Source: Nitrospinota bacterium
GTDB lineage: Bacteria > Nitrospirota > Nitrospiria > Nitrospirales > UBA8639
Direction: 5' to 3'
Assembly: GCA_022561525.1 (NCBI GenBank)
Contig: JADFRB010000184.1
Location: 1 to 5,140 of the forward strand
Length of the DNA stretch: 5,140 bases
Below, piece by piece: positions 1-5,140 of this stretch. The translations under genes and the position numbers were made by a program. Each line of letters starts with the position of its first letter. Positions within the stretch are counted from its first letter, which is position 1. Below the pieces are notes generated by a model that worked only from the letters and a program-made list of their open reading frames with translations, made no database searches and had not been told where the DNA came from.

Positions 1-421
1 GTGCGCCAAGAAACACCTCTTCATAGTTCTCATATGACGCGTGCTTGGCAATGGCCCGTCCAGCGATACTGGCCAAAATTGAACGGCGCCAGAACCGTTG
101 ATGATCAAAACTGCCAAATTCTTCGCCACGTAAGTTTCGATACAAGGAAAAACTAAAGGCAAGAACGGCCACCGCCTCTCGACCTAATAGGGTGACACCT
201 TGGGTAAGGCTGGTAATCTGATGCGGAATTCGCGCATAGAACCCGGAGTTGGCCAGACCGAGTAATTTCGCGGCAAAAGCCGGATCGTGGCTGATGAGTC
301 CGGCCATCTTTTTGGAATCGGCCTTGGAGTCTTGGCACATCGACAGAATTTGTATGGCCAACACGGGTATGGATGGGAGGGTACGACAATATTTCAAAGA
401 CTGAAGGAATTCCGTTTGCAC
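1..421 (-). CDS. HDOD-domain signalling protein, N-terminal part (runs off the left edge)
   Basis: Reading the minus strand from a GTG at 421 gives 140 residues that are still open at the window edge. The HDOD pattern is clear: LPSIPV at residues 15-20, the ISHDPAF...LLGLANSGFY core at about 43-62, ITSLTQGVTLLG at 69-80, and the FW pair at 110-111 that precedes the helical second half. HDOD domains are HD-like folds that usually lack catalytic metal residues and serve as signalling or scaffold modules in chemotaxis, motility and cyclic-di-GMP networks; this is family knowledge. Any output domain (GGDEF, EAL) would lie outside the window, so the full architecture is unknown. I chose the GTG because AGAAAGGA lies 8 nt upstream and the frame hits a stop (TAG) about 50 nt further up without another good start. 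No membrane segment is seen. The gene diverges from the response regulator. Confidence 0.87.
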   Translation of the reverse strand, partial: MQTEFLQSLKYCRTLPSIPVLAIQILSMCQDSKADSKKMAGLISHDPAFAAKLLGLANSGFYARIPHQITSLTQGVTLLGREAVAVLAFSFSLYRNLRGEEFGSFDHQRFWRRSILASIAGRAIAKHASYENYEEVFLGA

Positions 422-429
422 TGGGTGTA

Positions 430-437
430 TCCTTTCT
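430..437 (-). promoter_or_regulatory. Ribosome binding site of the HDOD gene
   Basis: On the minus strand AGAAAGGA precedes the GTG at 421 with an 8-nt spacer. This purine-rich match decides the start, because the open frame upstream offers no ATG. Confidence 0.6.
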
Positions 438-568
438 ACAATCGTCGGTGGAGTAACCGTTCTTTGGCCCTATTTCAGCAAAGATCCAGTAGCGCGTTCG
501 TGTTCTCTGACAGATGAACCCCTACGAATGTCACGTTTCATCTCTGTTTGATGTGATTCTTTTTAGAT

Positions 569-582
569 GGAACGGTTGTTCA
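569..582. promoter_or_regulatory. Distal GAAC-N4-GTTC palindrome (candidate LexA-like operator)
   Basis: The bases GAACGGTTGTTC at 570-581 form a palindrome with perfect GAAC/GTTC half-sites around four bases. It matches the core of the Bacillus-type LexA (DinR) box, but its inner four bases (GGTT) and its flanks miss the fuller CGAACRNRYGTTYC consensus. It lies 44 bp, centre to centre, from the second copy. LexA binding is inferred; another dimeric regulator could use it. Confidence 0.35.
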
Positions 583-612
583 TGTAAAAAATTGGGCTAC
601 CGAAAATACTAT

Positions 613-626
613 CGAACAAACGTTCC
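613..626. promoter_or_regulatory. Proximal GAAC-N4-GTTC palindrome matching the Gram-positive LexA box consensus
   Basis: The bases CGAACAAACGTTCC at 613-626 fit every position of the CGAACRNRYGTTYC consensus known for the Bacillus subtilis SOS operator. The site ends 43 bp before the response-regulator ATG. A TACTAT at 607-612 could be a weak -10 element and a perfect TTGACA lies at 633-638, though neither has a good partner. If TACTAT is the -10, this palindrome would cover the transcription start, as a repressor site would. A scan for GAAC followed four bases later by GTTC found only these two sites in the window. Confidence 0.42.
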
Positions 627-669
627 ATGATCTTGACACCGGCAATCAAAACGAAATCGCCATACCGCG

Positions 670-1116
670 ATGAAACGAGACATAAACATATTGATGGTTG
701 AAGAAGACCGCTATGAAGTGGAGTGTCTAAAAGAAGCGATTACGGTCGGGCAAATTATTTCGGTCAATATTGAGCAGGCCGAGGACAGTGACCAAGCACT
801 CGCCTTTCTCCATCAAGAGTACCCGTATCTCGATGCTCCCAAACCCGACCTTATTTTCCTAGATTTGGACTTGCCTGGAATGACAGGACGAGAATTGCTG
901 GATGAGATAAGGAGGGATGATACTCTGGCAAATATTCCCGTTGTTGTCCTGACCCGGTCTGTTCAGGATAAAGAGACGATTGAGGCCTACTCCTTCGACC
1001 GAACGTGTTTCTTTTTCAAAAAACCGGACAGTTGCCAAGATTGGCTTTTGATCCTCACATGTATTGAGGACGTGTGGCAAACATTCGTGCAATTTCCGCT
1101 ACGCTTCGAACAGTAA
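670..1116 (+). CDS. Single-domain response regulator (Rcp1/CheY-like receiver)
   Basis: This 148-residue protein is one receiver domain with no output domain. It probably relays phosphate from a histidine kinase to a partner protein. The acidic pocket is E11-E12-D13 after strand 1, the phosphoacceptor is D65 in FLDLDLPGM, the switch Thr is T95 in VVVLTRS, and the conserved Lys is K118 before P119. The insertion before strand 3 (YPYLDAPKPDL) and the helical end with an E-D-x-W motif at 133-136 are typical of the Rcp1 branch associated with phytochrome-type and PAS kinases. The second pocket acid is Glu (E12) where Asp is usual, and R96 follows the switch Thr. No kinase gene is adjacent, so the partner is unknown. 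The ATG at 670 is the only start after an in-frame TGA at 634; it lacks a clear Shine-Dalgarno sequence. The 144 bp downstream, toward the convergent slp gene, show no clear terminator. Confidence 0.93.
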   Translation: MKRDINILMVEEDRYEVECLKEAITVGQIISVNIEQAEDSDQALAFLHQEYPYLDAPKPDLIFLDLDLPGMTGRELLDEIRRDDTLANIPVVVLTRSVQDKETIEAYSFDRTCFFFKKPDSCQDWLLILTCIEDVWQTFVQFPLRFEQ

Positions 1117-1260
1117 ACCTTAAGGGGTCCTACTCGATGTCAGTAAACTTTCACCATCACCGGCGGAACAATAATGTAAGAAGGTTGGGATGAAGGGGAC
1201 AAGAGGGAAAATAAATCTAAAGGTCTGGAGAGTTAACGGAACGCTTTGACGCTCGCGCGG

Positions 1261-1803
1261 TTAGAATCCGGTGCCGATTCCAATCCCTCCGCCGAAGCCT
1301 CCACCGCCAATACCCAAGCCAACTCCGAAACCTTGTTGTTGGTCCTGAGCGTGAGTATCCCAGACGTGCATGTGTTTGATGGCAATGGTGGGATAGCGGT
1401 ATTCCGTCTCATCGAGGCTGGCGGTCGCGAGGCCCGTCACTTCGCCAACAATGGTGACTTGAGGCTGGTCTGACAAGGTGGCTGGATCAAGAAATGTTTT
1501 TTCAAAGGCAAGAAATCGCCCTTGAGAAGACGTGCGCTGGGAAACCGGCTTTTCCGAATCTCCCAACGGTAGCTGCAACACCTCAATGCGTGTCGCATCC
1601 GCAAGCCGTGTAGCTTGAAGCACTTGCCCCCCTAACACCACGACTTTCCCCACGTGCGCGTCAGGGTTTTCAAGGAGTTGCGCAAATGACACGCTCTTGT
1701 CTATTTGCGACAGGAGCGCCTCCGGAATGGGGCTTGGTCCGACGGCGCAACCCGAGCCGAGAGCAAGACATAGAAGCAAAATACCTAATGGGAATCGATT
1801 CAT
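1261..1803 (-). CDS. slp: Slp-family outer membrane lipoprotein
   Basis: The 180-residue product starts with a lipoprotein signal peptide: basic MNR, a hydrophobic stretch at about 4-16, and a lipobox-like LGSGC ending at Cys19. Position -3 is Gly rather than the usual Leu, so the lipobox is slightly degenerate. Residues 30-150 follow the Slp family (E. coli Slp and YeaY): a SFAQLLENPDAHVGKVVVLGG region early and YPTIAIKHMHVWD near 138-149, matching the family's Tyr-Pro and His-x-His/Leu-x-Trp end. Slp proteins are outer membrane lipoproteins induced in starvation or stationary phase in E. coli; the exact role is unclear. The tail from about 158 to 180 is almost all Gly alternating with hydrophobic or aromatic residues, ending in Phe. 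I chose the ATG at 1803 over an in-frame TTG at 1830 because it puts the signal peptide at the N-terminus; neither has a clear ribosome binding site. It lies 98 bp downstream of uup on the same strand and may be cotranscribed. Confidence 0.85.
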   Translation of the reverse strand: MNRFPLGILLLCLALGSGCAVGPSPIPEALLSQIDKSVSFAQLLENPDAHVGKVVVLGGQVLQATRLADATRIEVLQLPLGDSEKPVSQRTSSQGRFLAFEKTFLDPATLSDQPQVTIVGEVTGLATASLDETEYRYPTIAIKHMHVWDTHAQDQQQGFGVGLGIGGGGFGGGIGIGTGF

Positions 1804-1901
1804 GAACGCACTATACCACACAGACAACAATCTGAAATTTATTTTTACTTCAAGTGCGGAATCATCAAATTGCCAACAAAAAGATTAGAAGATGTAACAA
1901 C

Positions 1902-3719
1902 TTATCCTTGGCCACTCTGCTGTTTAGCTTCCAATTCACTCCACCGTTCATACAGTTTCGCAACTTGGCGTTCAGCCAACTGCAAGGCTTCATACGCATC
2001 TTGTAGCTGGATATGATCCGAAACCACGGTCGGATCTGCAACTGTTGCTTGGCACCGTTCTACGGCAGACTCGGCTTTGAGAATCTTGGCTTCGAAGGAA
2101 TCGTATTCTTTTTGCTCACGATACGTCAGCTTTTTGGTCGACGATCCCTTTGATCGGACATTCGGCAAACGATTGTGTTCCCCCTGTTCTTCTCGATGTT
2201 TCAACTGTCGCCGAAGCCATGCTTCCCATTGCTGATAATCGGCGAACGTCCCATGTGCCCCGTATCCATCCAATCCCACAAATTGCGTGCATAGGCGAGT
2301 CAACATATACCGATCGTGAGTGACTAAGACCAGGGCACCTGAAAATTCTAGCAAACTTTCCTCTAACACTTCACGCGTCGGAATATCTAAATCATTGGTT
2401 GGCTCATCGACAATCAAAACATCCGCAGGTTGCAACATCAGCCGAGCGATCAACGCCTTGGCCTTTTCCCCTCCCGAGAGAAGTTCCACAGGCAAATCTA
2501 ATTGCTCTGGCTGAAAGCGAAAGCGTTTGGCCCATGCCGCGAGATGGATGGTGCGATCTCGATAGGTGACGGTATGCCCTGTATCCGATAAGGTCTTTCG
2601 TAGCGTGTCTTGAGGATTGAGTTGTTCACGATGCTGATCAAAATACACCACGTGTAACGCATCGGCATGACTGACAGTTCCTTGATCAGGTTCGATCGTC
2701 TTCGCCAACAGCTTGAGAAGCGTGGACTTGCCAGACCCATTGCACCCTAAAATACCCACGGCCATTCCAGGGGACAGGATCAACTCAAAATCTTGAAAGA
2801 GCTTGATTGAACCAAAGGCCTTGGAAAGATGCTCCGCGGCAATCAACCGTTTGGTTTTCCTCCCCGAGCCGGCAAAGTTAATGTTGATGTTTTCTTGCCG
2901 CAATCGAGCCTTGGTCTCCGCCAGTTCTGCTTGCAAGGCATGGGCCGTATCCACACGATACTTCGCCTTGGTGGTTCTCGCCTTGGGTCCGCGCCGAAGC
3001 CACTCTTCTTCTCGTCGAACTTTTCCCGCCAAGGCCTGAGCTTGCTGTGCCTGGGTCTCATGATACGCCTCACGCTGATCCAGGAACTCACGGTATGATC
3101 CTTGTATGAGGAGCATCCCTTCAGGGTATCGACTATTGAGTTCGCCAATTGTATTCGTCGCGTGATCCAACAACCACCGATCGTGGCTCACCATGACCCA
3201 GGGCCATGGGCTTTGGGCCATGAGTGATTCAAGCCACGCCAACCCATCGAAATCAAGATGATTCGTGGGTTCATCCAACAACATCATATCCGGCGATTGT
3301 ACCCAACCACAGGCAATCGCCAGGCGTTTTTTCCACCCGCCAGAAAGCGGTCCCACAAGCACTCCACCATGCTCAAACCCTGTCCGTCCTAACACTTCTT
3401 GGGTGCGAACCAGACATTCGTCTGGCGGCAAGCCTGCTGCCTCACCAGCATGTTCAAGCACTTCAGCCACTGTTGCCTGAGCTGGAAACTCTTCTTCTTG
3501 CGCAACATAGGCCACTCGAAGATGCTGACGGCGAGTCACCTCCCCTGCATCAACTTTTTCCAACCCAGCCAGGATCTTCAGGAGCGTGGACTTGCCTGCC
3601 CCATTGGGACCCACAATTCCAAGACGATCCTTCTCATCCACGCCAAGGGTAAGATTGGCAAATAATTGCTTGACACCAAAGGCCTTGGAAATCTGTTGAC
3701 AATGAATGAGCGCAGACAC
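1902..3719 (-). CDS. uup: ABC-F family ATPase, Uup type
   Basis: The 605-residue protein has two ABC ATPase domains in tandem and no membrane segments, so it is a soluble ABC-F protein. Domain 1 has Walker A GPNGAGKST at 37-45, Q-loop Gln74, signature LSGGW at 125-129, Walker B LLDEPTNHLD with catalytic E150, and switch H179. A charged linker at about 210-290 contains RRGPKARTTKAKYRVD, typical of Uup. Domain 2 has Walker A GCNGSGKST at 325-333, LSGGE at 414-418, E439 and H468. The C-terminal 75 residues or so form the charged coiled coil of Uup (KLTYREQKEYD... to YERWSELE). Family knowledge: Uup binds ribosomes and branched DNA and affects transposon precise excision. E. coli Uup is slightly longer at about 635 residues. 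LSGGW in domain 1 is normal for Uup; Cys326 in place of Pro in Walker A2 is a small deviation. The GTG start has AGGAGG 6 nt upstream. Confidence 0.94.
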   Translation of the reverse strand: MSALIHCQQISKAFGVKQLFANLTLGVDEKDRLGIVGPNGAGKSTLLKILAGLEKVDAGEVTRRQHLRVAYVAQEEEFPAQATVAEVLEHAGEAAGLPPDECLVRTQEVLGRTGFEHGGVLVGPLSGGWKKRLAIACGWVQSPDMMLLDEPTNHLDFDGLAWLESLMAQSPWPWVMVSHDRWLLDHATNTIGELNSRYPEGMLLIQGSYREFLDQREAYHETQAQQAQALAGKVRREEEWLRRGPKARTTKAKYRVDTAHALQAELAETKARLRQENININFAGSGRKTKRLIAAEHLSKAFGSIKLFQDFELILSPGMAVGILGCNGSGKSTLLKLLAKTIEPDQGTVSHADALHVVYFDQHREQLNPQDTLRKTLSDTGHTVTYRDRTIHLAAWAKRFRFQPEQLDLPVELLSGGEKAKALIARLMLQPADVLIVDEPTNDLDIPTREVLEESLLEFSGALVLVTHDRYMLTRLCTQFVGLDGYGAHGTFADYQQWEAWLRRQLKHREEQGEHNRLPNVRSKGSSTKKLTYREQKEYDSFEAKILKAESAVERCQATVADPTVVSDHIQLQDAYEALQLAERQVAKLYERWSELEAKQQSGQG

Positions 3720-3725
3720 GAATCC

Positions 3726-3731
3726 CCTCCT
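3726..3731 (-). promoter_or_regulatory. Strong ribosome binding site of uup
   Basis: A full AGGAGG on the minus strand sits 6 nt before the GTG at 3719. It is the best Shine-Dalgarno match in the window and fixes the unusual GTG start. Confidence 0.8.
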
Positions 3732-3744
3732 TTTACGTACACGG

Positions 3745-3774
3745 TGTATAGGCTATAGCAGAACCATTGAGCAA
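3745..3774 (-). promoter_or_regulatory. Candidate sigma-70-type promoter of uup
   Basis: On the minus strand TTGCTC (3774-3769) and TATACA (3750-3745) are separated by 18 nt. They would start transcription about 20 nt upstream of the GTG, just far enough to include the AGGAGG. The -35 match is moderate and the -10 match is good. The call rests on pattern alone. Confidence 0.4.
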
Positions 3775-3828
3775 GATGGTACAGTCAATCTGGAATTAGA
3801 ATTTATTACTTTCTGGAAATTTAACAAA

Positions 3829-3871
3829 GGGGCCTGTTGAATGTTTCACTCCAACAGCCAATAAAAGCCCC
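3829..3871. repeat. Small imperfect hairpin between uup and the repeat element
   Basis: GGGGCCTGTTG at 3829-3839 pairs with CAACAG at 3852-3857 and, after a 9-base bulge, with GCCCC at 3867-3871; the loop is 12 nt. No T-tract follows on either strand, so it is a poor intrinsic terminator. The GCCTGTTGAA end resembles the tips of hairpin intergenic repeats and could be a worn fragment of one; that is inference. Confidence 0.35.
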
Positions 3872-3897
3872 AGATGAGCCACGCATCGTCAGTGGGG

Positions 3898-4021
3898 GGG
3901 GAATGTTCAAAAAAGTTCGTCCAGCAAGGCCGCAGCCATTTTGACGAGCGGAGCGTACTCATAGTACGTGAGCACGGCAGAAGGGCGAGAACGCCGCTGG
4001 CGACTTTTTTCAACATTCCCC
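3898..4021. repeat. 124-bp imperfect inverted-repeat element (REP/MITE-like hairpin)
   Basis: The ends are 19-nt inverted repeats with 18 of 19 matches: GGGGAATGTTCAAAAAAGT at 3898-3916 against the reverse complement of 4003-4021. Inside, CCAGC at 3921-3925 pairs with GCTGG at 3996-4000. A central palindrome, CGTACT-CAT-AGTACG at 3954-3968, has its midpoint within two bases of the element's midpoint, so the whole unit can fold into one long imperfect hairpin. It has no coding capacity of its own. A T6 tract occurs on each strand just after the GC-rich inner stem, so it could act as a weak bidirectional terminator. Its left tip joins a run of eight G at 3894-3901. The design fits a non-autonomous mobile repeat or REP-type element; I associate similar sequences with Nitrospira genomes, but only one copy is visible here. 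Confidence 0.7.
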
Positions 4022-4023
4022 AA

Positions 4024-4029
4024 AGAGGA
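4024..4029 (+). promoter_or_regulatory. Ribosome binding site of the acidic protein gene
   Basis: AGAGGA starts three bases after the end of the hairpin repeat and lies 3 nt before the ATG at 4033. The spacing is tight. It decides for this ATG over starts further upstream, whose frame would run through the repeat. Confidence 0.5.
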
Positions 4030-4032
4030 ACC

Positions 4033-4461
4033 ATGAACTTTGATCCTGCCATCGCAGCACAACAAGCATTTCACCGAGCCCAAGAAACCGATGATTTAGG
4101 TGAATTGGCAGACCAAATCGCTGAGGACGAAGACACCTTTTCGTCGGATGCAGGACCTGAAGCGAAACAGGCATATGAACGACTTCAAAAGATTGGCGAG
4201 CAGCTCCCCCACGCTCAAGGATTTCAAGAGTTTCTCATTTATATCACCTGGCAACAGGTGACCGAGGAAACCATCCCGCGCCATTTCCAGAGAGGGCTGG
4301 AACTCTGCAATCAATTCCTCAACCAATTCGGAGAGTCGTTGGAAGGATCGGTGACAGCCAATCAAGTCATGAATATTCAAGAATCGTTTCGGGGTGGCCT
4401 TGGTAAGCAGGAAGCACTCATGCCAGAATTTGATGAAGATGCCTTCGAAGGCGGGGACTGA
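4033..4461 (+). CDS. Acidic hypothetical protein, 142 residues
   Basis: I do not recognise this protein. It is very acidic: 28 Asp/Glu against 8 Lys/Arg, with acidic clusters at 18-34 (EDED at 31-34) and at the C-terminus (FDEDAFEGGD). It looks mostly helical, with a more hydrophobic middle (FQEFLIYITWQQV at about 64-76, then LELCNQFLNQF at 89-99). It has one Trp, one Cys, no signal peptide and no membrane segment, so it is probably cytoplasmic. The ATG at 4033 has AGAGGA just upstream; the frame stays open back to 3874, but that part is the inverted repeat and is not credible as protein. It stands alone, divergent from uup and 380 bp before typA. The frame ends cleanly at TGA with sensible composition, so I take it as real. 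No function can be proposed. Confidence 0.75.
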   Translation: MNFDPAIAAQQAFHRAQETDDLGELADQIAEDEDTFSSDAGPEAKQAYERLQKIGEQLPHAQGFQEFLIYITWQQVTEETIPRHFQRGLELCNQFLNQFGESLEGSVTANQVMNIQESFRGGLGKQEALMPEFDEDAFEGGD

Positions 4462-4841
4462 AATTCTTGGCATTCTCTTCATCCGTTACATTCAACACCT
4501 TCCCTCAGATATCGCTCGCCCATGGCTCAATATAAGGATGAATCCTTCTGAACACCACGGAAAAGTGAGATATCTGCTCCCAAGCAACATGCCGATTTCT
4601 CGACAAGCTTCTTCACACAATGACCACAATCTCTTTGGAGAGAAACTCAGTTGCAATCTGAAGTTCTATAGAGTAGTTTGAACACTCGACTGGCCTCTCG
4701 TTAGGAACACGCCTTCTTCCAGCAGTTCCTGTCGGTATCTTTAGCTGAAGCATCACCTTTCAGTTCCGAGAGCAGATTACGCACAGAGGAATTGCCGTGC
4801 ATGCCAATCAGCAAACGCATGCACCAGCGAGACTTACGACT
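4462..4841. other. Intergenic region upstream of typA with no convincing gene
   Basis: These 380 bases carry no reading frame that looks like protein; the frames crossing them are shadows of the flanking genes. Small structures are visible: the palindrome AAGGAT-GA-ATCCTT at 4534-4547, and AGGAAC at 4703-4708 pairing with GTTCCT at 4725-4730 across a 16-nt loop. AGATATC occurs near 4507 and 4568 in partly similar surroundings. None has a T-tract that would make it a terminator. I see no tRNA, and no promoter with two good boxes. A long typA leader or a small RNA could lie here, but the sequence alone does not show it. Confidence 0.5.
4785..4790 (+). promoter_or_regulatory. Shine-Dalgarno-like site favouring an alternative typA start
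   Basis: AGAGGA lies 6 nt before a GTG at 4797 that is in frame with typA and would add 15 residues. The ATG at 4842 has no comparable site. The motif may set the true start or be chance. Confidence 0.35.
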
Positions 4842-5140
4842 ATGCCCAATCAAATACGACGTAAAGACGTTCGGAACATTGCCATCATCGCCCATGTCGA
4901 TCACGGCAAAACGACGCTCGTCGACGCCCTGCTCAGACAGAGCGGGCAGTTTCGACCCTCGCAGCTTGTGGGCGAGTGTATTCTCGATTCCAACGAACTG
5001 GAACGAGAACGCGGCATCACCATTCTGGCGAAGAACATTGCCCTGACCTATAAAAACGTGAAGATCAACATCATCGACACGCCCGGCCACGCGGACTTCG
5101 GCGGGGAAGTCGAGCGGGTGCTCTCCATGGCCGACGGGGC
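4842..5140 (+). CDS. typA: Ribosome-associated GTPase TypA/BipA, N-terminal part (runs off the right edge)
   Basis: The first 99 residues of a translational GTPase are visible. G1 is AHVDHGKT at 17-24, the switch I segment is [13 protein letters not shown] at 49-61 with Thr60, and G3 is DTPGH at 79-83 with His83 as the expected catalytic residue. The wording [17 protein letters not shown] and [14 protein letters not shown] identifies TypA/BipA rather than EF-G, LepA or EF-Tu. TypA binds the 70S ribosome and helps with large-subunit assembly and growth under stress or cold; this is family knowledge. Domains II, III, V and the TypA C-terminal domain lie outside the window. I chose the ATG at 4842 because it leaves a short 10-residue lead before [13 protein letters not shown], as in the family. 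An in-frame GTG at 4797 has a better Shine-Dalgarno sequence and is a real alternative. Confidence 0.93.
   Translation, partial: MPNQIRRKDVRNIAIIAHVDHGKTTLVDALLRQSGQFRPSQLVGECILDSNELERERGITILAKNIALTYKNVKINIIDTPGHADFGGEVERVLSMADG

Noticed and set aside
287..517. Plus-strand open frame of 76 codons overlapping the HDOD gene start
   Set aside because: The opposite strand encodes a clear HDOD domain here, and this frame has no recognisable features.
567..584. Sigma-54-like promoter (TGGAACG then TT)
   Set aside because: The GG of the -24 box is present, but the essential GC of the -12 box is missing (TTCAT instead of TTGCA).
633..669. Promoter from the perfect TTGACA at 633-638
   Set aside because: No acceptable -10 box occurs 16-18 nt downstream, and such a promoter would start transcription at about the ATG.
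1783..1830. TATAGT box just before the slp ATG as a leaderless promoter
   Set aside because: The -10-like box is good, but the upstream -35 match (TTTCAG with a 16-nt spacer) is too weak to call.
3224..3665. Several plus-strand open frames of 70-142 codons inside uup
   Set aside because: They are antisense to the first ATPase domain, have low-complexity unnatural composition, and overlap each other.
3992..4010. Intrinsic terminator CGCC-GCT-GGCG plus T6 on the plus strand
   Set aside because: The stem has only four pairs, it belongs to the larger repeat, and it would lie upstream of the gene at 4033 with no upstream plus-strand gene to terminate.
3874..4032. N-terminal extension of the acidic protein by 53 residues to an ATG at 3874
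   Set aside because: The extra codons are translated from the inverted-repeat element and its left flank, and no ribosome binding site supports that ATG, whereas AGAGGA precedes the ATG at 4033.
4394..4681. Plus-strand open frame of 95 codons overlapping the end of the acidic gene
   Set aside because: It has no ribosome binding site or recognisable features, and its first part is an out-of-frame reading of the acidic gene.
4701..5090. Open frame of 129 codons on the minus strand opposite typA
   Set aside because: It lies mostly antisense to clearly conserved TypA sequence and shows no family features of its own; it is a shadow of a GC-rich gene.

Overview
The window looks like ordinary chromosomal DNA from a Gram-negative bacterium. 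An outer-membrane-type lipoprotein (Slp family), a Uup-type ABC-F ATPase, a BipA/TypA GTPase and two signalling proteins sit among moderately AT-rich intergenic gaps. The gene mix and the hairpin-forming intergenic repeat remind me of Nitrospirota (Nitrospira-like) genomes. That placement is inference, and no phylogenetic marker in the window settles it.

Layout. 1-421 (minus): 5' part of an HDOD-domain signalling protein that runs off the left edge. 422-669: divergent intergenic region with two GAAC-N4-GTTC palindromes 44 bp apart, which resemble the Gram-positive-type LexA/SOS operator. 670-1116 (plus): single-domain response regulator of the Rcp1/CheY type. 1117-1260: convergent gap with no clear terminator. 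1261-1803 (minus): Slp-family lipoprotein with a glycine-rich tail. 1902-3719 (minus): Uup-type ABC-F ATPase, with a strong ribosome binding site and a plausible promoter, reading toward slp. 3720-4032: gap holding a small hairpin and a 124-bp imperfect inverted-repeat element next to a run of eight G. 4033-4461 (plus): very acidic 142-residue protein I do not recognise, whose ribosome binding site starts three bases after the repeat. 4462-4841: gap of about 380 bp without a convincing gene. 4842-5140 (plus): N-terminal third of the GTPase domain of TypA/BipA, cut by the right edge.

Functional links. Uup and TypA both act on ribosomes or translation, but they are on opposite strands and separated, so they are not an operon. 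The HDOD protein and the response regulator are divergent neighbours and could share control through the 248-bp region between them. uup and slp are codirectional with a 98-bp gap and might be cotranscribed. I see no phage, CRISPR, toxin-antitoxin or transposase signal, and I find no convincing new multi-gene system. The best leads are the paired SOS-box-like palindromes, the hairpin repeat, and the acidic orphan gene just behind that repeat.
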